Below, piece after piece: positions 33,022-43,442 of a stretch of DNA of 64,000 nucleotides (positions within the stretch are counted from its first letter, which is position 1; each line of letters begins with the position of its first letter). Made by a program: the position numbers and the translations under genes. Below the pieces are notes generated by a model. It searched no databases, had not been told where the DNA came from, and saw only the letters and a list, made by a program, of their open reading frames with translations. This DNA comes from Planctomycetota bacterium (GTDB lineage: Bacteria; Planctomycetota; Planctomycetia; Planctomycetales; Planctomycetaceae), in NCBI GenBank assembly GCA_003671275.1, contig QWPB01000024.1, positions 62,001 through 126,000 on the forward strand. Reading direction: 5' to 3'.

Positions 33022-33966
33022 CTAGCAGTGGGGTTCCATGGTGCGGGAAGTCAGGTCCCGTTCCCAAGCCACGGAGCGATCAGCACCTGGCCGGGAACGC
33101 CACCATGTGAGCACCACCACAGCGGCATAGACCGGGGCTGCCAGCCACAACCACGGACGCACAGCGATCCGCATAACCAGTTGCCCTCGCGTTCCGACAG
33201 TGGGTTGCTTGAGTTCGGGAAACTTCTGGATCAACTCCCGCGTACCACGACGGCTACGAGTCTTGATACGAATCAGGTCGCCCAGCGTTCGCGGAGGCGT
33301 CACCTGGATCGTGGTTCCGGGGACGGTGGTCCGCTCCTGGTCCGAGAACTTGCGACGGACGTATTCGTCGTCGGCTGTGATGGGAGGGAACTCACCCAGC
33401 CGGGCGTGCCCCTCTTCACTGACCGCATAGAGTCCCGCTCCCAGTCGACCGTTGTCGAAGTACGGCTGCTGCTCCCAGACCGAATAGAACGCCCAGACAA
33501 ACCAGTTGCAGCGTCGCAAATCCCATTCAATCGCGGGAGAGGCGGCCAGGCAGGTCCCACTCCGCAACAGATCGGCGGTGCGACGCAGTGCCTCAATCGA
33601 GATCACCACATCGGCGTCCAGATAGAATCGGGGAAATCCTGTGGCCGCTCGATCTCCCTGGTTGAGCGCTGCAATCTTGGAAGAAGTCGTCGTTTCGACG
33701 ACCAGTACCTGACCGCCGAATGAGGAGGCGATTTCCGCAGTCCGATCGGTGCAGCCGTTACAGGCCACGATGATCTCCAGTTCATTGTCACGGGCCCCTC
33801 GGAGCAGGCTTTGCAGGCAGCGTCCGATGACGGCCTCTTCGTTGTGGGCCGGGATGACGATCGACATCTCCGGTTTTTCCGGAAGTTCGAGTGAGAACAT
33901 CGGCATTGTCTTCGCGAAGCGATCCACAACGGGCAGGGGCTCGGCTTTCAGGGTCTCAGCGGGCAT
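33022..33966 (-). CDS. Glycosyltransferase family 2
   Basis: MSIVIPAHNEEAVIGRCLQSLL, IIVACNGCTDRTAEIA, FYLDADVVIS; start MPAETLK. Confidence 0.88.
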   Translation of the reverse strand: MPAETLKAEPLPVVDRFAKTMPMFSLELPEKPEMSIVIPAHNEEAVIGRCLQSLLRGARDNELEIIVACNGCTDRTAEIASSFGGQVLVVETTTSSKIAALNQGDRAATGFPRFYLDADVVISIEALRRTADLLRSGTCLAASPAIEWDLRRCNWFVWAFYSVWEQQPYFDNGRLGAGLYAVSEEGHARLGEFPPITADDEYVRRKFSDQERTTVPGTTIQVTPPRTLGDLIRIKTRSRRGTRELIQKFPELKQPTVGTRGQLVMRIAVRPWLWLAAPVYAAVVVLTWWRSRPGADRSVAWERDLTSRTMEPHC

Positions 33967-34720
33967 GGTGGGTTTCCTCCGGGGTACCGTGGTTTGGTGT
34001 TTTTGCGGGTGACAACAGCTGGTCCAGTTCCGACCGTCGGGCCAGGACTTCAGACTGAGACAGATGCCACCAGTTCGAGGTGGCCAGGCGGGCGGCCACT
34101 TCGGGTGGGAATCGATCGCGCACCTTGCGGGCTGGTGCTCCGACCACAATTGCGAAATCCGGGACATCCCGTGTGACCACGGCTCCGGCTCCGATGACCG
34201 CGCCATGTCCAATTCGATGACACCCGGGAGTGACGATCACGTTGCATCCCATCCACACATCATGACCAATCACCAGGCTCCCTGGAGGCAGGTCTCCACT
34301 GGTGGCGACTCCGGGGGTGGTTTCATAGAAAAAGGGATGCGTGGACAGTCGATCGAGCGGATGGTTTTGGGTGAACAATCGCACGCCCCGAGCCATGGAC
34401 ACGTACCGGCCAATGGAAACTCCGGGCGGAACCAGGGCGGGATCAAAGCATTCGCCGTAGCTATACGCTCCAATCGTCACTCCGTGGTAATTCGCCAGGA
34501 AGGTCCGGGCCGTGGCCGATCGCATGGCTCCCCCTTCCAGCCGCATTGCCAGGGCGATCAGCACGCGGGCGACCCGCCAGCGCCGTTGACAGTTCAGCAC
34601 GCGATAAAGCCAAAGCAAGAACGGTGCCAATGACGACCGCCGCAGTTCTGAATTTGCCGCAGCGCTCTCGCGCGACGATTCGATACCCGTCAGCGGTGTG
34701 GGAATTACCGAGCCACTCAT
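33956..34720 (-). CDS. WcaF-like hexapeptide acyltransferase
   Basis: GAYSYGECFDPALVPPGVSIGRYVSMARGVRLFTQNHP, IGHDVWMGCNVIVTPGCHRIGHGAVIGAGAVVTRDVP. Confidence 0.88.
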   Translation of the reverse strand: MSGSVIPTPLTGIESSRESAAANSELRRSSLAPFLLWLYRVLNCQRRWRVARVLIALAMRLEGGAMRSATARTFLANYHGVTIGAYSYGECFDPALVPPGVSIGRYVSMARGVRLFTQNHPLDRLSTHPFFYETTPGVATSGDLPPGSLVIGHDVWMGCNVIVTPGCHRIGHGAVIGAGAVVTRDVPDFAIVVGAPARKVRDRFPPEVAARLATSNWWHLSQSEVLARRSELDQLLSPAKTPNHGTPEETHHAR

Positions 34721-35223
34721 GAGCGAGTCCTCTCGCGATCACGGCATACGGTCTCGATAAAACTCCGCAGATTGCCGATTAGCTCCGGTGAAGCTTCGGA
34801 CGAGATTCGATTCGCAGGGGTGGTACTCTCAAACTGATCGAGCAGAGTCGATAGCTCGGACTCATCTTGAGCGACCTGCACCATCCGTCGCGAACCAAAC
34901 CGGTTCGCCGTTGCCAGCTGGTGATCGTTGCGATGTTCTCCACAGCTGGCCTTTCTCGGCAGGACGAAGACGGGCTTTCCGATTTCCAGAGCTGAGAGAA
35001 TCGTCCCGATCCCGGCGTGAGCCACGACGAGGTCGCACTTCTCCAGGTGACGGCGAAACTCGGCGGGAGGCATCATTCGCTTCCAGTGAAGATGCTGGGG
35101 GACATAGCTTCCCTCTGCGATTTGAGCGACGATTTCGCCACGAGGGGCAATGGCCGCCCATTCATCGACCGCTCGAATCAATCGGTCAAACGGCAATTGA
35201 GTACCGACAGCGACGAAGATCAT
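34717..35223 (-). CDS. PssE/Alg13-like glycosyltransferase subunit
   Basis: MIFVAVGTQLPFDRLIRAVDEWA, CDLVVAHAGIGTILSALEIGKPVFVLPR. Confidence 0.87.
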   Translation of the reverse strand: MIFVAVGTQLPFDRLIRAVDEWAAIAPRGEIVAQIAEGSYVPQHLHWKRMMPPAEFRRHLEKCDLVVAHAGIGTILSALEIGKPVFVLPRKASCGEHRNDHQLATANRFGSRRMVQVAQDESELSTLLDQFESTTPANRISSEASPELIGNLRSFIETVCRDRERTRS

Positions 35224-35708
35224 ACGACGGCCCCCCAAAAGTGTGGTCCCGCAGGCGTGACGGGACCATGTACGACTTGGTGATTGGTGGCCAACTCCGC
35301 CCACTGCGTCAGCGTGACATCGGCGTGAGGAACCGCTAGCCGGGCGGAAAGCGATAGCTGTTCCGCATTTGCAATGCTGTCCAGAAAGATGGTTTTGGCT
35401 CCGATGAGCCTGCCAAAGCGAATGGCCCAGTATCCGGACGCCGCACCGGTGGTGATAACGATGTCTGGCTGAATTCGTAGAACAAGCCAGCCCACTCGCA
35501 CCAGGAGCCACAACATTCGCAGTGGAGTCTTGGCATTGGCGTCCGGGAGCAGCCGGACCTCAGCCGGGGCCACTCCCAAGCTGTCGCACGGACCGACCGT
35601 TGCGTAGGTCACGTGGTGCCCGGCGAAGGCCGATTGCAGACGCTGCATCTGAATCCAATGGCCTCCTCCCGAGGCGACTGCCAGTATTCGTGCGGTAGGC
35701 ATGTTCAT
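35220..35708 (-). CDS. PssD/Alg14-like glycosyltransferase subunit
   Basis: ILAVASGGGHWIQMQRLQSAF, DIVITTGAASGYWAIRFGRLIGAKTIFLDS. Confidence 0.87.
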   Translation of the reverse strand: MNMPTARILAVASGGGHWIQMQRLQSAFAGHHVTYATVGPCDSLGVAPAEVRLLPDANAKTPLRMLWLLVRVGWLVLRIQPDIVITTGAASGYWAIRFGRLIGAKTIFLDSIANAEQLSLSARLAVPHADVTLTQWAELATNHQVVHGPVTPAGPHFWGAVV

Positions 35709-36946
35709 CTCTCGGCTCCTGCAAGTTGTTCCGCGTGCGAGGCGATGACGTCGTGGTACAACTCCGTCATCCAGTGAATCTTGTTTTCCCAGAGTCCGAT
35801 GTCACAGGCCCGCTCGCGGGCTCCGGTTGACAGTCGAGCCAGTCGTTCTGGATCGTTTGCGAGTTGTCGGACGGCCACAGCCAGATCACGGGCCAGCTGT
35901 TGTGGTTCGTTCGCCGGAACGCGGATTCCCGAGTTCTGATCTACGACATATCCCGGTCCGCCCCGGTCCGTGGTGATCACCGGTAGACCATGCCCCATCG
36001 CTTCGAAAACGACGTTCCCACTGGGCTCCCGGAAGCTGGGAAAGAGGAAAATGTCCGCTTGGCAGTAGAAGCGTTCCACTTCGGCCCGCAGCTGACGACC
36101 GTGAAATCGCACACGATCTCCAAGTTGCAACTCGTGAGCCAGTCGACGACAGGCGTCCAGATCTTCCCCGGCACCGATGGCATCGAGCGTGACGTGAGGC
36201 AGATCCTTCAGCTGCGCCATCGCTCGAATTGCATCCCGCAGCCCCTTGGTTCTGACCACACGTCCCACATAAAGAAGCCTGATTCCAGAATGTTCGCGTG
36301 GTGCAAGCCGGGGCATGAGTTGATGGATTCCGGTCTCCGCCGCCATCTCAAACCGCTGAATAGGAATCGACCGCAGCAGGTCTGCCACATAAGGTGCCAC
36401 TCCGATCACAACATCCGCCTGGGCGTAACTCCTTCGCAGCCACGGGTCCATCCGCAGACGCAAGCGATCCATGTTGCGAAAGGAGGTGTACCAGGGGGCA
36501 CCCCGACATTCGTCGGTAAAGCCCATCGGGGTCTCCAGGCTGCCTGCCAGCGGCCCCAGGATGAACGGCACCCCCAGTCCCACCGCCGGACAGGGATAAC
36601 GCAAGGCCAGCGGTCCGATCTGATGAATCACATCAAACGAACGCCCCGCGTGCAGGGTCATTTTGATCCAGCGTCGAGCTTGTCGATAGAACCGCACATA
36701 ACCGGGTTTGAGCATGCTGGAGACACGCTCCATCCGCCCTCCCCAGTGCAGGTCGGGCCAGGAAACGACTTCAATATTCGGAAGCTGTTCCTGGATGGCC
36801 TGTCGCCCGGGCCGCTGAAGCGTCAGTAGTGTGACATCGCAGTGCCGGGCGAGCCCCCGGACCCACTGAAAGCAACTCCACGATTCGCCAACGTCCGTGC
36901 CATCGCATCCGGGGGCCAGGATCAGGATTGAGGGTCGACCGTTCAT
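35705..36946 (-). CDS. Glycosyltransferase family 4
   Basis: GIRLLYVGRVVRTKGLRDAIRAMAQL, LFPSFREPSGNVVFEAMGHGLPVITTDRGGP. Confidence 0.9.
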   Translation of the reverse strand: MNGRPSILILAPGCDGTDVGESWSCFQWVRGLARHCDVTLLTLQRPGRQAIQEQLPNIEVVSWPDLHWGGRMERVSSMLKPGYVRFYRQARRWIKMTLHAGRSFDVIHQIGPLALRYPCPAVGLGVPFILGPLAGSLETPMGFTDECRGAPWYTSFRNMDRLRLRMDPWLRRSYAQADVVIGVAPYVADLLRSIPIQRFEMAAETGIHQLMPRLAPREHSGIRLLYVGRVVRTKGLRDAIRAMAQLKDLPHVTLDAIGAGEDLDACRRLAHELQLGDRVRFHGRQLRAEVERFYCQADIFLFPSFREPSGNVVFEAMGHGLPVITTDRGGPGYVVDQNSGIRVPANEPQQLARDLAVAVRQLANDPERLARLSTGARERACDIGLWENKIHWMTELYHDVIASHAEQLAGAER

Positions 36947-37986
36947 CGTGCAAAGCTCTCCCGGATCGGCCACAGACTGCCAAAGTCGCGAACGACCCCG
37001 CCGAAATGATCCCGCCGTTTCCTCGCCGAAACGCTGCGTCCCACAAGGGAGGCCACGGCCCAGAACACCCAGCGAGTCATTTGAAAACTGGCCAGAATGA
37101 GCCACGCCAGCACAGCCGCCAGTCGTCCGCCATGCTTGCGATGCAGGCGGATCAAGCCATCGGTCAGCATCAGGTCACGACGATGACTGCACTGACGACT
37201 GCTCAGGCTGCCATAGTGTGTGATCGTGCCCACCGGCGAGAACCGCAGAATCCATCCGCCATTTGTAAACCGACGACACCAGTCGGTCTCTTCGCCATAA
37301 CAGAAGAAGCTTTCGTCCAGCATGCCGATGTCACGAATCGCTGCAGTTCGGCAGAACATGTAACAGCCGGTGATGGTCTCCACGTCCCGCTCGCTGTTCC
37401 GGTCCCAATCGAGCATCTGGTACCGCCCCAGGAAGGCTGGCCAGCGGCACCGAAACAGGCCGCTCGACAGCAGTACCAGGTTCCACAACGTCGGATATCG
37501 ACCACAGGTCAGCTGAACCGAGCCATCGCCATTCAACACTCGACAGCCCAGGGCCCCGACTTCAGGGGCCTGTTCCATGTATTCCCAGGATCTCCGCAGC
37601 ACCTGTTTGTGGATGACCGTATCCGGATTGAGCAGCAGGGTATACTGGCCCGTGGCCTGGGCGATGGCCTGGTTGTTGGCCGCCGCAAAGCCGACGTTGG
37701 TCGAATTGGCGATCAACCGGAACTGCGGAAATTCGTGGGCCACCATCTCCGGTGATCCGTCCGTCGACGCATTGTCGACAACGAATACCTCGGCCTTCAT
37801 CGCCCCCAGTCCGAGGGCCACCGACTGCAAACATTCGCGCAGCACATCCCGCGTGTTCCAGCTCACGATAATCACGGACAGATCGAGCACGGTCGGTATT
37901 CTCCCAAGGGGAAGAGTGCTGGTTCGCAACCGCTGATGAATGAGGTTCAGACTCTTCGGAACGGGGTAATGCAAACGCGGTGCCAC
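36943..37986 (-). CDS. Glycosyltransferase family 2 (rhamnosyltransferase-like)
   Basis: LSVIIVSWNTRDVLRECLQSV, VFVVDNASTDGSPEM, GCYMFCRTAAIRDIGMLDESFFCYGEETDWC. Confidence 0.9.
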   Translation of the reverse strand: MAPRLHYPVPKSLNLIHQRLRTSTLPLGRIPTVLDLSVIIVSWNTRDVLRECLQSVALGLGAMKAEVFVVDNASTDGSPEMVAHEFPQFRLIANSTNVGFAAANNQAIAQATGQYTLLLNPDTVIHKQVLRRSWEYMEQAPEVGALGCRVLNGDGSVQLTCGRYPTLWNLVLLSSGLFRCRWPAFLGRYQMLDWDRNSERDVETITGCYMFCRTAAIRDIGMLDESFFCYGEETDWCRRFTNGGWILRFSPVGTITHYGSLSSRQCSHRRDLMLTDGLIRLHRKHGGRLAAVLAWLILASFQMTRWVFWAVASLVGRSVSARKRRDHFGGVVRDFGSLWPIRESFAR

Positions 37987-38001
37987 TCGCAGAAAGAGGC
38001 A

Positions 38002-39327
38002 TTAACAGGGTTGCCAGCGTCTCGTGGGATGCCGCATGCCCCGTTCCTTCTCAAGTTGAGAAGCAGAACGAGAAGAGGGGACTGGCCGCTTTGTGGACTC
38101 GGGCAATGCCAGCCAGGCTCCGGAACCCAATAGAAAGGCAAACAGACAGAACAACGCGTTCCAGTAATGCACCGTCGACCCGGCAATGCTCAAACCGATC
38201 ATGCAGACCAGCCAGGCCGCCCGTGAGTTCTGCGTATCTTTCGACGGGTAATTCCTGTTCGACATGCTGACGGACAACCACAGCAACGCTCCCGCCAGAG
38301 CCAGAAACGCCGGTAGCCCGTACCGTACAGCGGTTGCTAACCAGAAGTTGTCCATGCTGCCACTGACCATCCACGATGGCCGCTCCCAATCACCCAGGCC
38401 AATCCCCAGCAGAGGGTGCCGGGCGATTTCCGCCGTCCCACAGTCAAAGATTCGAATCCGGTTGTACCCCGTCCCGGGGCTGAACGTGAAATAGGTCAGA
38501 AAGACCTTGATCGGGCTGCGATTAGAACTGAGGCTGATGACGGTCCAGATGGCGGCAAAGATCCCTCCCAGAATCGACCAGCGGCGACCGATATTGCGAG
38601 TCATCAGATCCCAGCCCACCAGAAAGATCTGAATCCCCAGTGCCGAAAACGCCCCGGCGGACAGCGAGAAGAACGTCCCTCCCAGAGTGAACATTGTCCG
38701 GGCCCACTTCGATCGAAACCGCTTGTGAGGTACGGTCAGGTAGAACGCCAGTGCAAAAGAAGACGCACAGAAGATTCCGAACAGGATCGGATGATCGAAC
38801 GACCCGTAGGCCCGGTGCAGTCCCATCCGCGGCTCAATCGGCACCAGTGATGGGCCACCGAGAATGGCTCGCGAAGTCTCTCGGATAAAATGTTTTCCCG
38901 TAACGGACTCGATCAGGGCAAACCCCGACATGATCACGACGATCATGAACATCAAGCGGCTCATCGCGGCGAAATCCGCAGAGTTCCGGATATAGCATCG
39001 GCCCAGCAGGTAGGCCCCGAGAGCCTCGATAAAGTAGATCCCGCCGGTCTCTAACCCCTGGCCAACACCGGCGTAGTTGATCAGTGCCAGCATTGACCAG
39101 AATGAGTGCAGGATGACGAGCCAGTCCGCACCATGAACGGAACCGACCTTACCCGAAAATAGCTTGCGGATGCTGGCAAGAAACGACAATAGCAGCACAA
39201 TTCGATACGCGGACAGCCTTAGCCCCCCCGCATTCACCGAGAGTTCCGGAGGCGTCGCCAGAGCCAGAATGAACAGTGCGGCAGGCCACGCCAGCCCCCC
39301 CAGTCCCGTTTTTTTATCCGAGGACAT
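38002..39327 (-). CDS. O-antigen polymerase/ligase-like membrane protein
   Basis: Polytopic protein with Wzy/ligase-like periplasmic region (RHPLLGIGLGDWERPSW). Confidence 0.8.
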   Translation of the reverse strand: MSSDKKTGLGGLAWPAALFILALATPPELSVNAGGLRLSAYRIVLLLSFLASIRKLFSGKVGSVHGADWLVILHSFWSMLALINYAGVGQGLETGGIYFIEALGAYLLGRCYIRNSADFAAMSRLMFMIVVIMSGFALIESVTGKHFIRETSRAILGGPSLVPIEPRMGLHRAYGSFDHPILFGIFCASSFALAFYLTVPHKRFRSKWARTMFTLGGTFFSLSAGAFSALGIQIFLVGWDLMTRNIGRRWSILGGIFAAIWTVISLSSNRSPIKVFLTYFTFSPGTGYNRIRIFDCGTAEIARHPLLGIGLGDWERPSWMVSGSMDNFWLATAVRYGLPAFLALAGALLWLSVSMSNRNYPSKDTQNSRAAWLVCMIGLSIAGSTVHYWNALFCLFAFLLGSGAWLALPESTKRPVPSSRSASQLEKERGMRHPTRRWQPC

Positions 39328-39330
39328 GGG

Positions 39331-40668
39331 CTAGACCTTTGTGAGACAATCCATCGGCTGCGAATTGGATTCACGGAGCCCCACCGCCGTTTCCAGCGGT
39401 GAACGCACGACGCGCTCGGGCTGATTTAGATGCCTTCGAAACACGCGTGAGATCGTTCCGGTGATCGATTGAATCCGTTCCCTCCAACTAAGCCGTCGCC
39501 ACCATGCGGCGAACAACTTCATCTGCCGATGTTTTGGAGCAGCGATCCCCGCGAACCAGGAAGCGGTGACGCGTCCCCAGATGGTTCCGCGAGTCCGCTG
39601 TAGATGTTGTTGTGAGGCGGCGAGAACCCAGGACTCGCGACGTTCCAGCTCAAGGTATCCCTGGGCCACTGCTTCCCGGACGAGTTGCCGTCCACGTTCC
39701 GTCCGGACCAGGACGAGTGAACGTCCCGGTTCACCGGGCTGCACGGGGCGATACCAGGGATCGCCGACCGACACGTCAGCCGACTCACCGGTATGATCGG
39801 CACAGACATGGCATCGCCACTGGCGAAATTTCTGAAGTGTGTTACCCCACCCGTCTGCATAGGAAACGGAGTTCGTCACGCTTTCGCCGGTCTCGGGGTC
39901 CCGCCAGCGGGCGGTGATCTCTCCCGGCCAGCCGTGGCCACGATAGCGAATCTCTTCAATCTGACCGGGGTCTTGAGCTCCCAGTCGCCGGGCCAGTTCG
40001 ATGGTCCCCTGCAACGATGGCGTGCCAGCGCAGAAGATCGCAATGGTCAGTCCCAGATTGCGATCCAGATCTGGACGCTCGGCCCGGGCCTTGGTGACGG
40101 CGGCCACATCGCAGGGCTTTCCGATGAAGACACACGGAGCGGAAGCCGCTTCAATCTGTCCAAGTTCTTCGCATGGACTGGCGGGGGAATACCGGGAACC
40201 GGCCCCACGAATGAGAGAGGCTCGGTTGTGACTGAGAACGGTCTCGTTCAGTAATGGTGCATCCTCGCGAGCCCGCACGTGCAAAGCCCCCGCCATTGCC
40301 CCCTGCTCCACGCAGTAGAGTGCCAGACCGGTGACCACCCCCCCACTTGACCCGCGGTAGCGAATCTCCGAGTCGATCGCGTTCCCTTCCCAGATCTCCA
40401 GAATCGGGCCCCATTCGTCGTACAGTTCGGGATGTCCCATGCTCGGGCGGGCGGGTGCGGCAGGCCACTCGATTCCCGGGCATAAAGCGACTGCGGCTTG
40501 CAGGGCGATGGTGTCGGACTCGGCGGACTCTATGGGTACAGGGCGGCGGGCCAGGTCGACCGTGTCGACCATCTGAAGCTTGTCAGGACACGCGAAAGCA
40601 CAGGCCCCGCATCCCATGCACAGATGCGATTGAACTATCTGCAGAATGTTGATTGGATTCGAACTCAT
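39331..40668 (-). CDS. Coenzyme F420 hydrogenase/dehydrogenase beta-subunit family protein
   Basis: Single 4Fe-4S motif CMGCGACAFACP; GSSGGVVTGLALYCVEQG, FIGKPCDVAAVTKA, CHVCADHTGESADVSVGDPWYR. Confidence 0.9.
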   Translation of the reverse strand: MSSNPINILQIVQSHLCMGCGACAFACPDKLQMVDTVDLARRPVPIESAESDTIALQAAVALCPGIEWPAAPARPSMGHPELYDEWGPILEIWEGNAIDSEIRYRGSSGGVVTGLALYCVEQGAMAGALHVRAREDAPLLNETVLSHNRASLIRGAGSRYSPASPCEELGQIEAASAPCVFIGKPCDVAAVTKARAERPDLDRNLGLTIAIFCAGTPSLQGTIELARRLGAQDPGQIEEIRYRGHGWPGEITARWRDPETGESVTNSVSYADGWGNTLQKFRQWRCHVCADHTGESADVSVGDPWYRPVQPGEPGRSLVLVRTERGRQLVREAVAQGYLELERRESWVLAASQQHLQRTRGTIWGRVTASWFAGIAAPKHRQMKLFAAWWRRLSWRERIQSITGTISRVFRRHLNQPERVVRSPLETAVGLRESNSQPMDCLTKV

Positions 40669-40671
40669 CGA

Positions 40672-42114
40672 TCAGTTTCCCGTTTTCACTAGAGCAGGGC
40701 ATCGTCCTGGTTCATGATGAACCATTGCCGCAAATCGCTGGCGAACCAATCCCCATCCCATTTGAACCAGGGTGAGCAGGGCGACGACGGCTAGAACCAG
40801 TCGTCCTGCCAGGGGCCAGTCGACTGCCTGGGTCGCTACTCCCGCACTCAACAATCCAATGGCAAACAATCCGCTCACCCGAATCAAAGGCTTGACCGAC
40901 AACGAGTGGCGATGCCGTAACAGCCCGATCGATCCGATCAGGGCCATCACCTCACCCCCGCAACCGCAAGCCGTAATCGCCTCCAGCCCTCCGCCGGACA
41001 TTCCAGCAACGGCAGCAGCGGCGATGCCCAGAAAGCGAAGCACATTCGATGCCAACGGATTGAAACTATCCGCCCGCGACAACGCGGCCAGGCTGGGTAC
41101 CGCCCGCAGGATGCGTAATCCTTGCATCACCCCCAGCGCACTCATCACGGCGACTGGTACTGGAAACTCCGGCCCATAGAGCATTTTGATGACCGGGTTT
41201 CCCAAGGTGAGAATCCCCAGCGAAAACACCAAACCCACTCCACCCAGTATTTTAGTGATCGATTCAAGACGCTGATCGAAGGTGACGGGATCACCCTGGC
41301 AGCGCGCGAGTGATGGCAGCCAGGCGGTGGATGCGATCCGTGAGATCAGCAGTGCGGGAACCATCGTCATCTGAAAAGCAACGGCATATCGCCCCAAGTC
41401 CGCAGCGGTCGCTGAAGCGAGGACCACCAGCCGGTCCCCTTGAAAAGCGCCAAACATGATGACGCCGTTGATGGCCAGCGGCCATCCGAATCGCAGCAGC
41501 CGTCCCGCGACATCACGTCCCATTCCCAGCCGGTAAGGCCGCTGCGCCACCCCGTGTGATACCCCCACCAGTACGACCGTCTGCAGGACGCTGACCCATA
41601 CCAGAACGGCGGCGCTCCTCATCCAGGGGGCTAGTAGGAATGCGGCTGCGGTCGCGGTGATCGCAGCTGACAACTCCACGATCATTGTGCGGTGAAAGTC
41701 GTGGTGCCGCTGGACCCGCTTGCTGTCGAGATGCAGGAGTCCTCGAACCAGCGGGACCACTCCCAGAGCCACCATCATTCCCACAGCATCGGGCCGATTC
41801 AAATAATAACCCACGGGCAACGCCAAACCCGCCAGCAGGACCGCTGAGAACAGCCCCCGGATGATCAGCATGGAATGGGCGGTCGACTGAAACTCTTCGC
41901 GATCCCCGTCTTCCGCTTGTACCAGCAACCGGTCCGGTCCGAAATCACTGATCATGTCCAACAGGCTGAGCGTCATCGTCAGTGCGACGGCGACACCCAT
42001 TTCCGACGGCCCCAAGGCCCGTGCGAGGAGAACATTCCGGACCAGCCCCAGCCCTTCGGCACCGGCCTGTGCGGCCGCCACGTAAATAGTCGGTCGGACA
42101 CGAGCCATGCTCAC
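40672..42114 (-). CDS. Wzx-like oligosaccharide flippase
   Basis: ARALGPSEMGVAVALTMTLSLLDMISDFGPDRLLVQ; multi-TM. Confidence 0.85.
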   Translation of the reverse strand: MSMARVRPTIYVAAAQAGAEGLGLVRNVLLARALGPSEMGVAVALTMTLSLLDMISDFGPDRLLVQAEDGDREEFQSTAHSMLIIRGLFSAVLLAGLALPVGYYLNRPDAVGMMVALGVVPLVRGLLHLDSKRVQRHHDFHRTMIVELSAAITATAAAFLLAPWMRSAAVLVWVSVLQTVVLVGVSHGVAQRPYRLGMGRDVAGRLLRFGWPLAINGVIMFGAFQGDRLVVLASATAADLGRYAVAFQMTMVPALLISRIASTAWLPSLARCQGDPVTFDQRLESITKILGGVGLVFSLGILTLGNPVIKMLYGPEFPVPVAVMSALGVMQGLRILRAVPSLAALSRADSFNPLASNVLRFLGIAAAAVAGMSGGGLEAITACGCGGEVMALIGSIGLLRHRHSLSVKPLIRVSGLFAIGLLSAGVATQAVDWPLAGRLVLAVVALLTLVQMGWGLVRQRFAAMVHHEPGRCPALVKTGN

Positions 42115-43442
42115 GAACTCCGGATCTGGCGCTTGTCGGTGGTGATCGATTGAAAAATCTCATCCAGCTGATTCCGGGCCATCCGGGTGACCGCCGGAAT
42201 CTGTTTCGCCAATAGCTCTCGATCCACCTGCCGCCTCAAGAACGAGGCTTTCAATGAGGCCAGAATCGCTGCGGTATCCTGATACCGCAACTCGAAGACC
42301 TGGTGTCCCTGACCGCAGGTGGCGAACACACCGCGTGTTTTCAAACTGTACGACACGGCAGCGGTGGGGACGCCGGAACCGAGTCCTGCGATGGTACTAT
42401 GCATACGAGTGCCGCAGAACCACGCGGTCTGGCCGATTAACCACTTCAGCTCGGACGGCGTCGATTCGGGTTCCGCGATGGCCACCCGTTGCTGATGCTC
42501 TGGGCTCAGTCGGTCATAAACTTTCTGAACGGCATCGGGATCCGATTCTACCTCTCCGGAACGGGTGGTCACATGCGGTACCAGAATCACCCGGACATCC
42601 GTGCTCTGAAGCAGCCAGTCGAGAAACTCATGGACCAGAAGCGGGTAGTTGGCTTTCAGTCCAAACTGCTCCGCGGCGGGAATCGGATCGTTGTAGATCA
42701 ACCCGCTGATGTTCAGACCGACCACTTCGTGTTGCCGACGTTCTTCCGGGGATAGCCACCATTGGATTTTGGGTGACAGATTCCTGGGGGGGATGGCGGG
42801 CAATGCGAATGCCATATCGACCCCCTGCCGATGGCGGGCGGGATCGAACGCGTCCCCCAGTAGTTCCTTGAGGGCGGCAAAGCTGTCCGCGTCACGGGCC
42901 CAGGCCATGCGGGATTGCCGCACAATCTTCTCGGCGGTGGCCCGGGCTTCCGGCGAGCGGAACGGACCGTAAGTTTGTGGCAACAGAACCAGCGGACGTC
43001 CGGCCTCCAGGGCAATCAGCTTCGGCAGAACCACGCTGCGAAATCGCCGCTCGCCGTACAGATCGGTGAAGCTGTCACCAGCACTGACATCGTATACCGC
43101 ATCGGCCTCGGAGATGTCGTGGGCTGCGGAGTTCCATCGGGAATTCAACCAGGTGGCCATGCGAATTGTCCACAGGCACTCGGTCCGATAGAGACGCCGC
43201 GAGTGGACAGCTCCCCGGAGGTTGACGGTGACCCGTTCGTTGCCGAATACCACTTGATCGGGTCGCTGACCACGACCATGATCAAACACCGTGATCTTAT
43301 TCACGTTGCGGGAGTGCAAATGCCAGATCACGGAGTGACACAGCGCGGTGACTCCTCGGTTACCCGTATCCGGGCTGGCCCCAAACAGACAGACATTTCG
43401 AACTTTAGAGATGGCTTGCATAATGCCAGTTTCGAAATGCAA
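42111..43442 (-). CDS. Polysaccharide pyruvyl transferase family protein
   Basis: CLFGASPDTGNRGVTALCHSVI, GRPLVLLPQTYGPF, RMHSTIAGLGSGVPTAAVSYSLK. Confidence 0.9.
   Translation of the reverse strand: MHFETGIMQAISKVRNVCLFGASPDTGNRGVTALCHSVIWHLHSRNVNKITVFDHGRGQRPDQVVFGNERVTVNLRGAVHSRRLYRTECLWTIRMATWLNSRWNSAAHDISEADAVYDVSAGDSFTDLYGERRFRSVVLPKLIALEAGRPLVLLPQTYGPFRSPEARATAEKIVRQSRMAWARDADSFAALKELLGDAFDPARHRQGVDMAFALPAIPPRNLSPKIQWWLSPEERRQHEVVGLNISGLIYNDPIPAAEQFGLKANYPLLVHEFLDWLLQSTDVRVILVPHVTTRSGEVESDPDAVQKVYDRLSPEHQQRVAIAEPESTPSELKWLIGQTAWFCGTRMHSTIAGLGSGVPTAAVSYSLKTRGVFATCGQGHQVFELRYQDTAAILASLKASFLRRQVDRELLAKQIPAVTRMARNQLDEIFQSITTDKRQIRSS

Noticed and set aside
34717-35511. 264-aa ORF upstream extension of the PssE-like gene
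   Set aside because: Residues before MIFVAVGTQ overlap the PssD-like gene in another frame; start placed at 35223.
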